Assembly: GCA_934667505.1 (NCBI GenBank)
Contig: CAKULY010000035.1
Coordinates: forward strand, 1 to 16,638
Origin: an uncultured Treponema sp.
GTDB lineage: Bacteria; Spirochaetota; Spirochaetia; Treponematales; Treponemataceae
Direction: 5' to 3'
DNA length: 16,638 nt
Part shown: positions 5,916-13,003 of the stretch, piece after piece
How the letters are laid out: every line of letters starts with the position of its first letter
Position numbering within the stretch: position 1 is the stretch's first letter
Notes under the pieces: generated by a model
Database searches by the model: none
What the model was told of the DNA's origin: nothing
What the model saw: the letters and a program-made list of their open reading frames with translations, nothing else
Program-made: the position numbers and the translations under genes

Positions 5916-8483
5916 TTAGTGCATTAAAGAATTTGCTTTTCGATATGCCTCGTTTACAAATGTAAGTTGTCCTTCTGTAAATAAGTTTGCGCTTTCGTCT
6001 ACTAATTTTTCTAAGCTTGCAAGGCTTTCGTTTAGCGCCGTAGAAAGACCTCTTGAAACTTTGTTCCAGTAGGTGCCTTTTCCATCTGTGAAAAGACAAA
6101 TAAAGCCGTATTCCTTGCTTTTTTGCTTTGCAACCGTAACTCTTAAGATATTTTTTGCGCAGTTAGAAAGAATTTCGGCAGCATTCTGTTCTTGAATGTT
6201 TATATTTAACTTTCTGTTCCAATCTGATTCTTTTAAAGGATTTAGATTTAAGATTCTTGCAACTTTTACTGCTGTAGAAAATTTTTCGTTTTCTAGCAAA
6301 GTAAAGCCGTTTTTAAAAATTATTTTTACTTTAATGCTTTGTTCTGGAACTTTTTCATCTTTCTGTGCGTTTTTTATTGCTTCAATAAAGTTTTCAAAAT
6401 CCAAAATAAGCTGTTTTTTTCCTTTTACTTTTTTTATCTTAAAAGTTTTTCCACCAAAAAGCAGTTCGTCTTGGTTAGATTCACTCTTTTTAAATTCTTT
6501 TTTAGGTTCCTTTTCTTTTTTCTTTTTATTTATTTCATTTTCATAGCGGTCGCTCTGTTTTTCTAATGTGTTTTTAGACTTGTTGTTTTCAAGCCTTTTT
6601 AAAAGGTCTGGAGATAGCGTGTTCAAGATATTTTTTGTAAGAGGAGAAACGCTCATCGCATACATTCTTGAAGTTCTTACGATTTCTCCTGCAACGATGT
6701 ACAGCGGGTCTTGCTTAAACATTACACTTCCCGGATGAATACATATATTGTCGGCTGTGAGGCTTTTGTATGTGTTCTTTTTTACTCTAATGCACACGAA
6801 TTGAATCATTCCTGCTGCAATGCACGTCAAATAGTCGCTTCTATTTCCGCCAGAAAGAACTGGAATATTCATGTGGGCTAAAATATCTTTTAATTGAAAT
6901 ACAATATTCTCGATTTCGAGCATAATCCGTTCGTCTAGGTAATTTTTTTTGCAGAATTTTTCTTTGTTTTCTGAATTTTCAAAAGTTCTAAATATATTCA
7001 GATAGGAAGCGAAATCTCCTTGTATATCCTGAAATGCATGATGCGCTCGTCTAGCTTCCATTTCTTCCCCTAAAGGAAGTAAGAATGGAGTGTGCGCGGA
7101 AAGAAATGCAGCTGCAATAAGCGCATCCTCTAGAACGTCAGGATACTTCATTATGGATTCAACTATTATTCTGCTAATTCTAGGTTCAAGGGGGAAGTTT
7201 ACCATCATCTTTCCTATTGAAGATAGACTGTTGTCAGCATCTAAGGCTCCAAGCATATTCAATGTGTCAACAGCTCCAAAGATATTTTCTTTTCCAGGAG
7301 GCGAAATAAAGTCGAATCCACAAAAATCTTTAATTCCTAAATCTGCCATCTGTAAAACAACTTCGCTTAAATCTGTTCTATAGATTTCTTCGGTTGTATA
7401 CATCGGTCTTGTTTCAAAGTCTTTTTTAGAATAAAGTCTGCAGCAAGTTCCAGGCTGCGTTCTTCCAGCTCGGCCTTTTCTTTGATTGCAGCTTGCTTTT
7501 GAAACCGTTGTTTCTATAAGGCTTGAAGTGAAGGTGTGAGGATTATAAAAATTTAGTTTTGCAAGCCCTGAATCTATAACTGTAGTTATGTCTGGTATAG
7601 TGACTGAAGTTTCCGCAATATTTGTTGATATAATTACCTTTCTTTTTCCGCGAGGTGTTGGCAAAAAGACTCTTTCCTGATCTTCCTTAGAAAGCCTTCC
7701 GTAAAGGGGGAGTGTATAAATTTTTCTTGCAAAGTGCGAATGGTCTAGCATTTTCATGCAGTCTTTTATAATTTTTTCGCCTGGCAAGAATATTAATATT
7801 CCTCCATGATCGTCGTTATTTAAAACTCGTTCAACTGTAGAAGATATTTTTTTGAGCAAGGCTTCGCAGGCTGCCTCTGATTGTGTTCCTGTAGTTACAG
7901 ATGGCGGATCGTATATCATAGTTACTGGATAAGTTACTGTTTCTATTGTTACAATCGGGCAATTGCCGAAATATGAAGAAAATGCTTCAGCGTTCATCGT
8001 AGCAGAACTTACAATTACTTTAAATTCTTTGCGAACTTCAATAACTCTTTTTAAAAGACCAAGAACAAAATCTATATTTAAACTTCTTTCGTGGGCTTCG
8101 TCCACCATTATAACAGAGTATTTGCTGAGCCATGGATCAAGTTTCATTTCTTGCAAGAGAATTCCATCGGTCATTATTTTAATTTTTGTGGTTTCGTCTG
8201 TTTTATCTTCAAAACGCATTTTGTAGCCTACAAGACCTGGATAAGTTGTCCCAAGCTGTTTTGCTATAAATTCGCTTACAGAAAGCGCTGCAATTCGTCG
8301 CGGTTGCGTAACTGCAATAATTCCATCGCTGTCATATCCAGCTTCGTGAAGAATTATAGGTAATTGTGTTGTCTTGCCAGAACCTGTAGGGCTTTGAACA
8401 ACAATAACTTGATTTTCATTTAAAACTTTTAATATTTTGTCTTTTTGTTGGTATACTGGAAGAGAATTAAAATCTAGTGCCAT
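5916..8483 (-). CDS. hrpA: DEAH-box ATP-dependent RNA helicase, HrpA type, with an unassigned C-terminal domain
   Basis: An ATP-driven RNA helicase of the DEAH/RHA family; bacterial HrpA acts on RNA structure and stalled or collided ribosomes. Core motifs are intact: GSGKTTQ (34-40), TQPRR (59-63), DEAH (128-131), SAT (160-162), STNIAETSVTIP (286-297) and QRKGRAGR (334-341). HA2 and OB-fold-like regions follow to about residue 625 (for example FPLEPRISRIIVESI at 430-444 and NICIHPGSVMF at 579-589). After a Lys/Glu-rich linker (about 632-672) comes a ~180-residue region (674-855) I cannot assign; it replaces the long C-terminal extension of E. coli HrpA, so the protein is far shorter than its ~1,300 residues. 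The ATG has an AGAGGA site 9 bases upstream and lies inside the 3' end of the CapA-like gene (10-base overlap), implying coupling. Helicase identity is secure; HrpA versus HrpB rests on the HA2/OB layout. Confidence 0.92.
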   Translation of the reverse strand: MALDFNSLPVYQQKDKILKVLNENQVIVVQSPTGSGKTTQLPIILHEAGYDSDGIIAVTQPRRIAALSVSEFIAKQLGTTYPGLVGYKMRFEDKTDETTKIKIMTDGILLQEMKLDPWLSKYSVIMVDEAHERSLNIDFVLGLLKRVIEVRKEFKVIVSSATMNAEAFSSYFGNCPIVTIETVTYPVTMIYDPPSVTTGTQSEAACEALLKKISSTVERVLNNDDHGGILIFLPGEKIIKDCMKMLDHSHFARKIYTLPLYGRLSKEDQERVFLPTPRGKRKVIISTNIAETSVTIPDITTVIDSGLAKLNFYNPHTFTSSLIETTVSKASCNQRKGRAGRTQPGTCCRLYSKKDFETRPMYTTEEIYRTDLSEVVLQMADLGIKDFCGFDFISPPGKENIFGAVDTLNMLGALDADNSLSSIGKMMVNFPLEPRISRIIVESIMKYPDVLEDALIAAAFLSAHTPFLLPLGEEMEARRAHHAFQDIQGDFASYLNIFRTFENSENKEKFCKKNYLDERIMLEIENIVFQLKDILAHMNIPVLSGGNRSDYLTCIAAGMIQFVCIRVKKNTYKSLTADNICIHPGSVMFKQDPLYIVAGEIVRTSRMYAMSVSPLTKNILNTLSPDLLKRLENNKSKNTLEKQSDRYENEINKKKKEKEPKKEFKKSESNQDELLFGGKTFKIKKVKGKKQLILDFENFIEAIKNAQKDEKVPEQSIKVKIIFKNGFTLLENEKFSTAVKVARILNLNPLKESDWNRKLNINIQEQNAAEILSNCAKNILRVTVAKQKSKEYGFICLFTDGKGTYWNKVSRGLSTALNESLASLEKLVDESANLFTEGQLTFVNEAYRKANSLMH

Positions 8484-9643
8484 ATTATAGTTTCCTCTGT
8501 TTTTTCAGTTATTTGCTTTCTGCTGTTAATGTATTTTGCCCACTTTTGATTATTTTCGTTTAGATAACTAATAAAATCATCATCAAGTTTTTTTATTACA
8601 AATTCATTTAGTTCGTTTATATATGTTGTAATATAGTTTTTTTCTTTAAAAACTATTATTGGTGAACTTTCTATCGTTTTTGAGTATACAACATTTAGCA
8701 AGTAGCTGTCACCTGTGTTGTCTCTCGGATTGCTTGGATTTTTGAAATCCGGATTTCTTCGCTGTCCGCTTATGGTGTTTCCATTTCCATAGATTATAAA
8801 TTTTTCAAGATTACCAGTTTCTTTTTTGCCGAAAAATTCTATTTCTCTAGGAACGTGCGGATGGTTTGCCCAAATTATATCTACATTACAGTTTTCAAGC
8901 AAAGATTTATAGTAAGATTTTCTTTTTGCAGAAACTTTTGCTTCGTATTCAGGCTCGTCTGTGTGAATTGAAAGAATAAATAAATCGCAAGGATTTTCTT
9001 CTCGTATTTTTTTTAAGTAATTTGAAAAATCTTCCCACCCAAGTTTTGATGAAACTACATAGTTTAAATAAGATTTAAAATCCGGTCTGTTTAAAATTTC
9101 TGTTACTGCGCAAAATAAAACCGTCCAATCTTCTTTCTTAATTACTTTGTATGAAATTGGAGTTTTTGAAACTTTATTGATTCCGCAAAAATAAACTGGT
9201 CTATCGGAGAACGCCGTTTTTTGCTCTTTTTCAGACGCCCACTTTTCTGTAGACAAAATTCCTTTTAATCCCTGGTCATTTGAATGGTTGTTTACTAACG
9301 AAAAAACGTTTATGCCCGCTTTTATAGCTGCTTCAGGAAAATCAGAATTCATATTGAAGTTCGGGTAGGTTGAATATGGCAGTTCGTCGCAAACAGGCGC
9401 TTCTAAATTTGCAAATGCAAAGTCTGATTGAACTATCAAAGGTGTAATATCTTTCCAGATTTTATTAAAATCGTCCATGCGAAAATTTTCTTTGTGAGCC
9501 ATTATATCTCCTGCAAAAACAAGAGAAAGAATTTTTTCTTGTTTTTCCTGTCTCTCTTCTTGTGCAGGGACAGTCTTGCAGCTGTAAAACAAAAGTGATG
9601 GGGAAAAAAGAGAAATTACTGCAATAAAAAAAAGATTTCGCAT
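8474..9643 (-). CDS. Lipoprotein of the CapA / poly-gamma-glutamate synthesis metallophosphatase-like family
   Basis: The N-terminus is a lipoprotein signal: a short basic start, a hydrophobic core, then LLFYS-C with Cys22 as the lipidated residue (a relaxed spirochaetal lipobox). The mature part carries CapA-family motifs resembling calcineurin-like phosphoesterases: FAGDIMAH (43-50), FANLEAPV (77-84), LVNNHSNDQG (116-125), SIHTDEPEY (225-233), WANHPHVP (258-265) and IIYGNGN (283-289). Expected metal ligands would include Asp46, Asn79, Asn118, His120, His227 and His263. CapA is linked to poly-gamma-glutamate capsule export in Bacillus, but no capB or capC is nearby and many homologues have other or unknown envelope roles. 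A TATACT box ends 7 bases before the ATG and no ribosome binding site is visible, so the mRNA is probably leaderless. The 3' end overlaps hrpA by 10 bases. The family is secure, the substrate unknown. Confidence 0.88.
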   Translation of the reverse strand: MRNLFFIAVISLFSPSLLFYSCKTVPAQEERQEKQEKILSLVFAGDIMAHKENFRMDDFNKIWKDITPLIVQSDFAFANLEAPVCDELPYSTYPNFNMNSDFPEAAIKAGINVFSLVNNHSNDQGLKGILSTEKWASEKEQKTAFSDRPVYFCGINKVSKTPISYKVIKKEDWTVLFCAVTEILNRPDFKSYLNYVVSSKLGWEDFSNYLKKIREENPCDLFILSIHTDEPEYEAKVSAKRKSYYKSLLENCNVDIIWANHPHVPREIEFFGKKETGNLEKFIIYGNGNTISGQRRNPDFKNPSNPRDNTGDSYLLNVVYSKTIESSPIIVFKEKNYITTYINELNEFVIKKLDDDFISYLNENNQKWAKYINSRKQITEKTEETIIWH

Positions 9644-9650
9644 TTTTTAT

Positions 9651-9679
9651 AGTATAGCATAAATGTTTTAGAAAATAAA
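9651..9679 (-). promoter_or_regulatory. Promoter of the CapA-like lipoprotein gene, apparently leaderless
   Basis: On the minus strand TATACT (9656 down to 9651) lies exactly 7 bases before the ATG (9643), the same spacing as at dut. The -35 is poor: 17 bases upstream is TTTATT (9679-9674), which matches the consensus at 3 of 6 positions. The interval ATAAAAA contains no G, hence no ribosome binding site. Confidence 0.5.
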
Positions 9680-9697
9680 ATTCAAGGCTGTTTTATG

Positions 9698-9726
9698 TTG
9701 AAAAAAACTTAATTTTTTTTTAGAAT
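9698..9726 (+). promoter_or_regulatory. Candidate promoter of the GAF/HD-GYP gene with a homopolymer spacer
   Basis: TTGAAA (9698-9703) and TAGAAT (9721-9726) are 17 bases apart, and each matches the sigma-70 consensus well. The spacer holds most of an A7 run (9701-9707) and a T run that merges with the -10 (T9, 9713-9721). The predicted start is near 9732-9734, at the first base of the AGGTCGAAAGT repeat, giving a leader of about 135 bases. The remaining 9735-9867 shows no gene. Confidence 0.45.
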
Positions 9727-9732
9727 AATATT

Positions 9733-9767
9733 AGGTCGAAAGTTGAAAAGTCGAGTTTTATAAAATT
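9733..9767 (+). repeat. Solo copy of the AGGTCGAAAGT dispersed repeat
   Basis: AGGTCGAAAGT (9733-9743) followed by TGAAAAGTCGAG and TTTTATAAAATT. The first 11 bases occur exactly, in reverse orientation, at 14851-14861, where they are also followed (reading the same strand of the repeat) by AAGTTTTTTATAAATT. A variant is at 14782-14801. All copies are intergenic. It begins where transcription of the HD-GYP gene is predicted to start, so it may form the 5' end of that mRNA. Confidence 0.5.
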
Positions 9768-9867
9768 ATTGAAAACAATGCTTATTTTTTTTAGCCAAGT
9801 TTAATCAATCCTTACGTATTTTTGTAAAACTGAATTTTCTACCCATTAATAAAATTTGGATTTAAGT

Positions 9868-11109
9868 ATGAAAGAAGAGTTATCAAGCAAAGAAGAAAAA
9901 CTTCAGCATATCATAGAACTTGAGCAAAAACTCAATGAGATTCAAGACGTAGATGTTCTTTTGGAGCGAATTTTAACGGAGACCCGCCGTATAGTTAATG
10001 CCGATGCCGGCTCTATTTATGTTGTAGACGGAAAAAATCTAAAAATAAAGTATGCTCAAAACGACACTCAGCTTAGAGAGTTGCCTCCTGGCGAAAAGCT
10101 CCCGTATCTATTTTTCGCTTTTCCTATAAACGATTTTTCTATCGCAGGGTATGTTGCCGCGCATAAAGTTATGTTGAATTTTAAAGACGCCTATGAAATC
10201 GGCAATGATAAGCCATATAAGTTTAATCGTCAAACTGATATTACTACAAACTATCGTACAAAATCTATGTGTACAATTCCGCTTATAATGAGCAGTGGAG
10301 TTTTGCTAGGTGTTCTTCAGATAATAAATAAACTTGATTCTGTAGGAAGTGTGGTTTCGTTTTCAGAAGATGACGAAATTTTTATAAATCATTTTGCAAA
10401 TTCTGCTGTTCAGGCTCTTCAGCATGCTTATAACACTCGTGAAACTCACAGAAAGATGTTGAAGATGTCCGAATTCAGAGACCCTAAGGAAACGTATCTT
10501 CATGTAGAAAGAGTTTCCAGTATTGCGTTAGAAATCTATGACCGATGGGCGTTCGACCACAACATTCCAGAGGAAGAAAAGCATAAATACAGAGACAACT
10601 TAAAGATTGCCTCTAAATTTCATGATATTGGAAAGGTCGGTATTTCAGACTTGGTTTTAAAAAAGCCTGCAAAGTTTGACAACACAGAACGAGCCATTAT
10701 GCAAGGTCATACGTGTATAGGCGCGCAGCTTTTTGAGCCTCCAGAATCAGATTTGGATAAGATGTCAAGAGATGTTGCCCTGTATCACCACGAACGCTGG
10801 GATGGCGGAGCATCTGGTTATCCTGGAAAGTGCGATTTTATGAGTTTTAAAATTGGAGATCCAGTACTTGTAACAAAACCTTTGGTTGGCGAAGAAATTC
10901 CTTTGGCGGCAAGGATTGTCGCTGTTGCAGATGTTTTTGACGCGCTTTCTCATCGTCGCTGTTATAAAGAGGCATGGACTTTAGACGACTCTTTTGCAGA
11001 AATTCAAGTCAGCTCAGGAACTCAATTTGATCCAGAAGTTGTGCTTTCCTTTATGAAAGTAAGAGAGCGAATAATGAAAATTCTTTTGGACTTTGAAGAT
11101 TCTGATTAG
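9868..11109 (+). CDS. GAF-domain HD-GYP phosphodiesterase (predicted cyclic di-GMP hydrolase)
   Basis: Predicted cytoplasmic signalling protein. A short coiled coil (1-30) leads into a GAF sensor domain (about 25-187) and then an HD-GYP domain (about 198-400). Visible catalytic and metal residues (ATG numbering) are H252-D253 in FHDIGKVGI, H281, H307-H308 in YHHERWDG, the GYP triad (317-319), and D355 in ARIVAVADVFDAL. The signature is unusual: HHERWDGGASGYP has two more residues than the common HHExxDGxGYP, and about 17 extra residues separate GYP from GEEIPLAARI. The loop may alter specificity; proteins of this class cleave cyclic di-GMP to pGpG or GMP. I chose the ATG at 9868 because GGA lies 7 bases upstream; an in-frame TTG at 9856 would add four residues. 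The stop codon overlaps that of yaiI on the other strand. Confidence 0.9.
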   Translation: MKEELSSKEEKLQHIIELEQKLNEIQDVDVLLERILTETRRIVNADAGSIYVVDGKNLKIKYAQNDTQLRELPPGEKLPYLFFAFPINDFSIAGYVAAHKVMLNFKDAYEIGNDKPYKFNRQTDITTNYRTKSMCTIPLIMSSGVLLGVLQIINKLDSVGSVVSFSEDDEIFINHFANSAVQALQHAYNTRETHRKMLKMSEFRDPKETYLHVERVSSIALEIYDRWAFDHNIPEEEKHKYRDNLKIASKFHDIGKVGISDLVLKKPAKFDNTERAIMQGHTCIGAQLFEPPESDLDKMSRDVALYHHERWDGGASGYPGKCDFMSFKIGDPVLVTKPLVGEEIPLAARIVAVADVFDALSHRRCYKEAWTLDDSFAEIQVSSGTQFDPEVVLSFMKVRERIMKILLDFEDSD

Positions 11110-11570
11110 TTTAAATCGTTTTTAAAAAGATTTTGCATCTGCTTATTAAAACATTCTTTAAATTTTAAAAATTCTTTTTTGCTGTAGAAACTTCCTTTTT
11201 TTCCACCAAGCCCGATTTGGGCAAGCTGAAAGTCAAAATCTCTGTCAGAAAGTTTTTCGTTTATATTGTTTTTTGTAAAAACTGTTCCTCTGTCATTTAT
11301 AACTGCAATAGATTTTTCTACAAGTTTGGATGCAAAAATAATGTCTTTTGTAATTACTAAATCCTGTACGGTTGCGTGCTCAAGAATGTAATTGTCGGCA
11401 GCATCTTTTTCATTATTGCAGATTATCATTTCAAAGTCGTTGAAACAAGCGTTTATTTTTTTATTTGCGACGAATACTACCTTGATTGAAAAATTGTGAG
11501 CATATTTTACAACAAAATCCCGTATTGCTGTAGGGCAGGAATCTGCGTCTACCCAAATTTTAATGTTCAT
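11106..11570 (-). CDS. yaiI: YaiI/YqxD family (DUF188) PIN-like protein
   Basis: A 154-residue member of the UPF0178/DUF188 family, whose function is not established; the fold is thought to be PIN-like and perhaps nuclease-related. The family opening is clear: IKIWVDADSCP at 3-13. NNEKDAADNYILEHA (52-66) and DLVITKDIIFASKLVEKS (70-87) supply the acidic residues typical of the family, and INDRGTVFTKNNI (91-103) plus GGKKG follow. It is the last gene of the infC operon and its ATG overlaps the zapA stop (ATGA), so the two are translationally coupled. There is no terminator: its TAA overlaps the TAG of the HD-GYP gene running towards it. The family is secure, the biological role unknown. Confidence 0.92.
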   Translation of the reverse strand: MNIKIWVDADSCPTAIRDFVVKYAHNFSIKVVFVANKKINACFNDFEMIICNNEKDAADNYILEHATVQDLVITKDIIFASKLVEKSIAVINDRGTVFTKNNINEKLSDRDFDFQLAQIGLGGKKGSFYSKKEFLKFKECFNKQMQNLFKNDLN

Positions 11571-11872
11571 TTTAAAACCTTGTCAATTTTTTCTATAAGA
11601 GAGCGTGTTATTTTGTCTGCTTGTTCATCAGTTTCATTTTTTTGCAATGCGGCTTGGAATTTTGCATTTCTGCCTTTTTCTTTGTAGAGGTCATCGCATA
11701 GCATAATTCCTGCTAAAATAGAAATTTGCAATGGATTATCTAGGGAACTTGTGTCTTCTATTTGCTTTGCAATTCGTTTGTAATAACCCAAAAGTTTATT
11801 TAAGTAGTCATCGTCTTCGTTAGCTTTTATAGAAAAAGATGTTCCCAGCACATCAATTTGAAGTTTTCCCAT
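11567..11872 (-). CDS. zapA: Cell division protein ZapA
   Basis: A small cytoplasmic protein that binds and cross-links FtsZ filaments at the division ring. The 101 residues fit the family: an N-terminal strand-rich head (GKLQIDVLGTSFSIKANED, 2-20), then two helices with LLGYYKRIAKQIED (27-40) and the conserved core NPLQISILAGIMLCDDLYKEK (46-66), then a coiled-coil tail. It starts 9 bases after the ZapB-like gene; its AAAAGG site overlaps that gene's stop codon, and its own stop overlaps the yaiI start. Such packing implies co-expression with the ribosomal genes upstream. In Firmicutes zapA often follows pheT downstream of infC-rpmI-rplT; here pheST are absent. The family call is strong, the division role is from family knowledge. 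Confidence 0.9.
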   Translation of the reverse strand: MGKLQIDVLGTSFSIKANEDDDYLNKLLGYYKRIAKQIEDTSSLDNPLQISILAGIMLCDDLYKEKGRNAKFQAALQKNETDEQADKITRSLIEKIDKVLK

Positions 11873-11881
11873 ATAAACCTT

Positions 11882-12400
11882 TTAGAATATGTCAAACTGT
11901 CCAGATTCTTCTGATGATGAATCCTTTTGTTCATAAGGCGATGGATTTTGAGCTTGTGTATTTATGAAATTTTGCTGCTGTTGATTTTGAGACTGAGTGT
12001 TGCCTACTGAAGACATGTCAAAAAAACTTTTTTGTTCTGACTGTTGTTGTTGTTGTTGAACTTGTTCTTCATGACTTGATTGTTCAGCATACGTGTTGTC
12101 TTGTGGAATAGCCGTTGAAAGCTGCTGCGTAGGCTCTGCTTCTTTTTCTGTTGGAGCGACTGCCTTCAAAACGGAATTTTCGATTGAATTTAGCCGATCC
12201 AACGCTTTTAAAATACCAGACTCGATCCTGTTTTGATCTGATTCGATAGTTGTAAGTTGCTCCGACTTGGTAGAAAGCGCATTTGTGAGCTCGGCACATT
12301 TACTGCGAAGAGCATCGTTTTCTGCCTGTAGCTGTGCAATTTTTGCAACAGCACTTTCAACTTTCTGTTCAAGAAGTAAAACCTGATCGAGTGAAATCAT
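11882..12400 (-). CDS. ZapB-like coiled-coil protein with a glutamine-rich tail
   Basis: Residues 1-80 form a clear heptad coiled coil (ISLDQVLLLEQKVESAVAKI, then QLQAENDALRSKCAELTNAL), of the ZapB or FtsZ-ring-associated type. Residues 85-160 are low-complexity, rich in Gln, Ser, Glu and Asn, with several runs of four to six Gln. The protein ends in a short acidic and hydrophobic peptide, SSEESGQFDIF. E. coli ZapB is only about 81 residues, so the tail is an addition. There is no signal peptide, so it is cytoplasmic. The ATG has an AAGGA site 8 bases upstream that overlaps the rplT stop codon (11-base gap), tying it to L20 translation; zapA follows 9 bases later. The ZapB assignment rests on the coiled coil plus linkage to zapA and is moderate; another FtsZ- or DNA-associated scaffold is possible. 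Confidence 0.75.
   Translation of the reverse strand: MISLDQVLLLEQKVESAVAKIAQLQAENDALRSKCAELTNALSTKSEQLTTIESDQNRIESGILKALDRLNSIENSVLKAVAPTEKEAEPTQQLSTAIPQDNTYAEQSSHEEQVQQQQQQSEQKSFFDMSSVGNTQSQNQQQQNFINTQAQNPSPYEQKDSSSEESGQFDIF
12042..12058. repeat. Trinucleotide microsatellite inside the ZapB-like gene
   Basis: A run of TGT/TTG triplets (CAA on the coding strand), 17 bases long, encodes consecutive glutamines. Copy-number changes would stay in frame and alter only tail length. A shorter Gln-rich stretch using mixed CAA/CAG codons lies near 11968-11992. Confidence 0.6.
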
Positions 12401-12411
12401 TTTGGTATTCC

Positions 12412-12771
12412 TTAAGCTTTTAATGCTTTTTTAGCAGCTTCAATAACAGCCTTGAATGCTGCTGGATCTTCAATTGCCATATTAGAAAGAGCCTTTCGGT
12501 TCAATGTAATTCCAGCTTTTGTGCATCCGTTGATGAAAGTTGAATAAGTCATTCCTTCATCTCTTACTGCAGCATTAATACGTGCAATCCATAGTGCACG
12601 GAATTCACGCTTGCGAAGACGTCTGTCAACATAGGCATGGCTTAAAGCTTTTACTACAGCATCTTTAGCAGGTTTGTAATTTGATTTACGGTCGCCGCGG
12701 AAACCTTTTGCAAGTTTAAGAATCTTTACACGGCGGTTCTTTCTTTTTGTTCCGTCTATCGCTCTTGACAT
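12412..12771 (-). CDS. rplT: Large-subunit ribosomal protein L20
   Basis: Primary 23S rRNA-binding protein needed for early assembly of the large subunit. The 119 residues match the family throughout: [20 protein letters not shown] (10-29), basic and rRNA-binding; [20 protein letters not shown] (42-61); [19 protein letters not shown] (62-80); and [18 protein letters not shown] (93-110). The ATG has a GAGGTG site 6 bases upstream. It lies 13 bases after rpmI. In E. coli and in Firmicutes L20 represses its own operon by binding the leader mRNA; no long L20-binding leader is visible here, as the infC leader is only about 40 bases. The stop codon overlaps the ribosome binding site of the ZapB-like gene, so division genes follow without a terminator. 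Confidence 0.98.
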   Translation of the reverse strand: MSRAIDGTKRKNRRVKILKLAKGFRGDRKSNYKPAKDAVVKALSHAYVDRRLRKREFRALWIARINAAVRDEGMTYSTFINGCTKAGITLNRKALSNMAIEDPAAFKAVIEAAKKALKA

Positions 12772-12784
12772 ATTTTACACCTCA

Positions 12785-12985
12785 TTAACCGTAAGGAAGC
12801 ATCTGCTTACGAATTTTCTTTGCATCAGCTTCTGCAACATAACCTGTTTCACGGAGCTGTCTCTTTCTTTTTGGAGAACGCTTTGTCAAAATATGACGAA
12901 GGTTCTGCTTCTTGTGCTTAACTTTGCCAGTTCCTGTTAGGGAATAGCGTTTTGCAGCAGCACGTTTTGTCTTCTGTTTAGGCAT
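12785..12985 (-). CDS. rpmI: Large-subunit ribosomal protein L35
   Basis: Small basic protein of the 50S subunit, 66 residues, the usual length. It begins [20 protein letters not shown] and continues with the family stretch [20 protein letters not shown] (23-42). The C-terminus, [11 protein letters not shown], matches the common ending. The ATG has a strong GAGGTAAG site close upstream. It sits 18 bases after infC and 13 bases before rplT, in the order infC-rpmI-rplT conserved across most bacteria. No anomalies were seen. Confidence 0.98.
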   Translation of the reverse strand: MPKQKTKRAAAKRYSLTGTGKVKHKKQNLRHILTKRSPKRKRQLRETGYVAEADAKKIRKQMLPYG

Positions 12986-13003
12986 TTTCTTACCTCAAAT
13001 TAA

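Noticed and set aside
6196..6566. Phe-rich open frames on the + strand opposite hrpA
   Set aside because: Translation of the complement of the Lys/Glu-rich linker gives Phe/Ser-rich nonsense; no start site support.
8474..9643. Capsule (poly-gamma-glutamate) biosynthesis locus
   Set aside because: Only a CapA-like lipoprotein is present. No capB ligase or capC is nearby, so a capsule pathway cannot be claimed.
11968..12058. CAA/TTG repeats as a CRISPR-like or tandem-repeat array
   Set aside because: In-frame glutamine codons within a coding region; no spacers and no repeat unit longer than a triplet.
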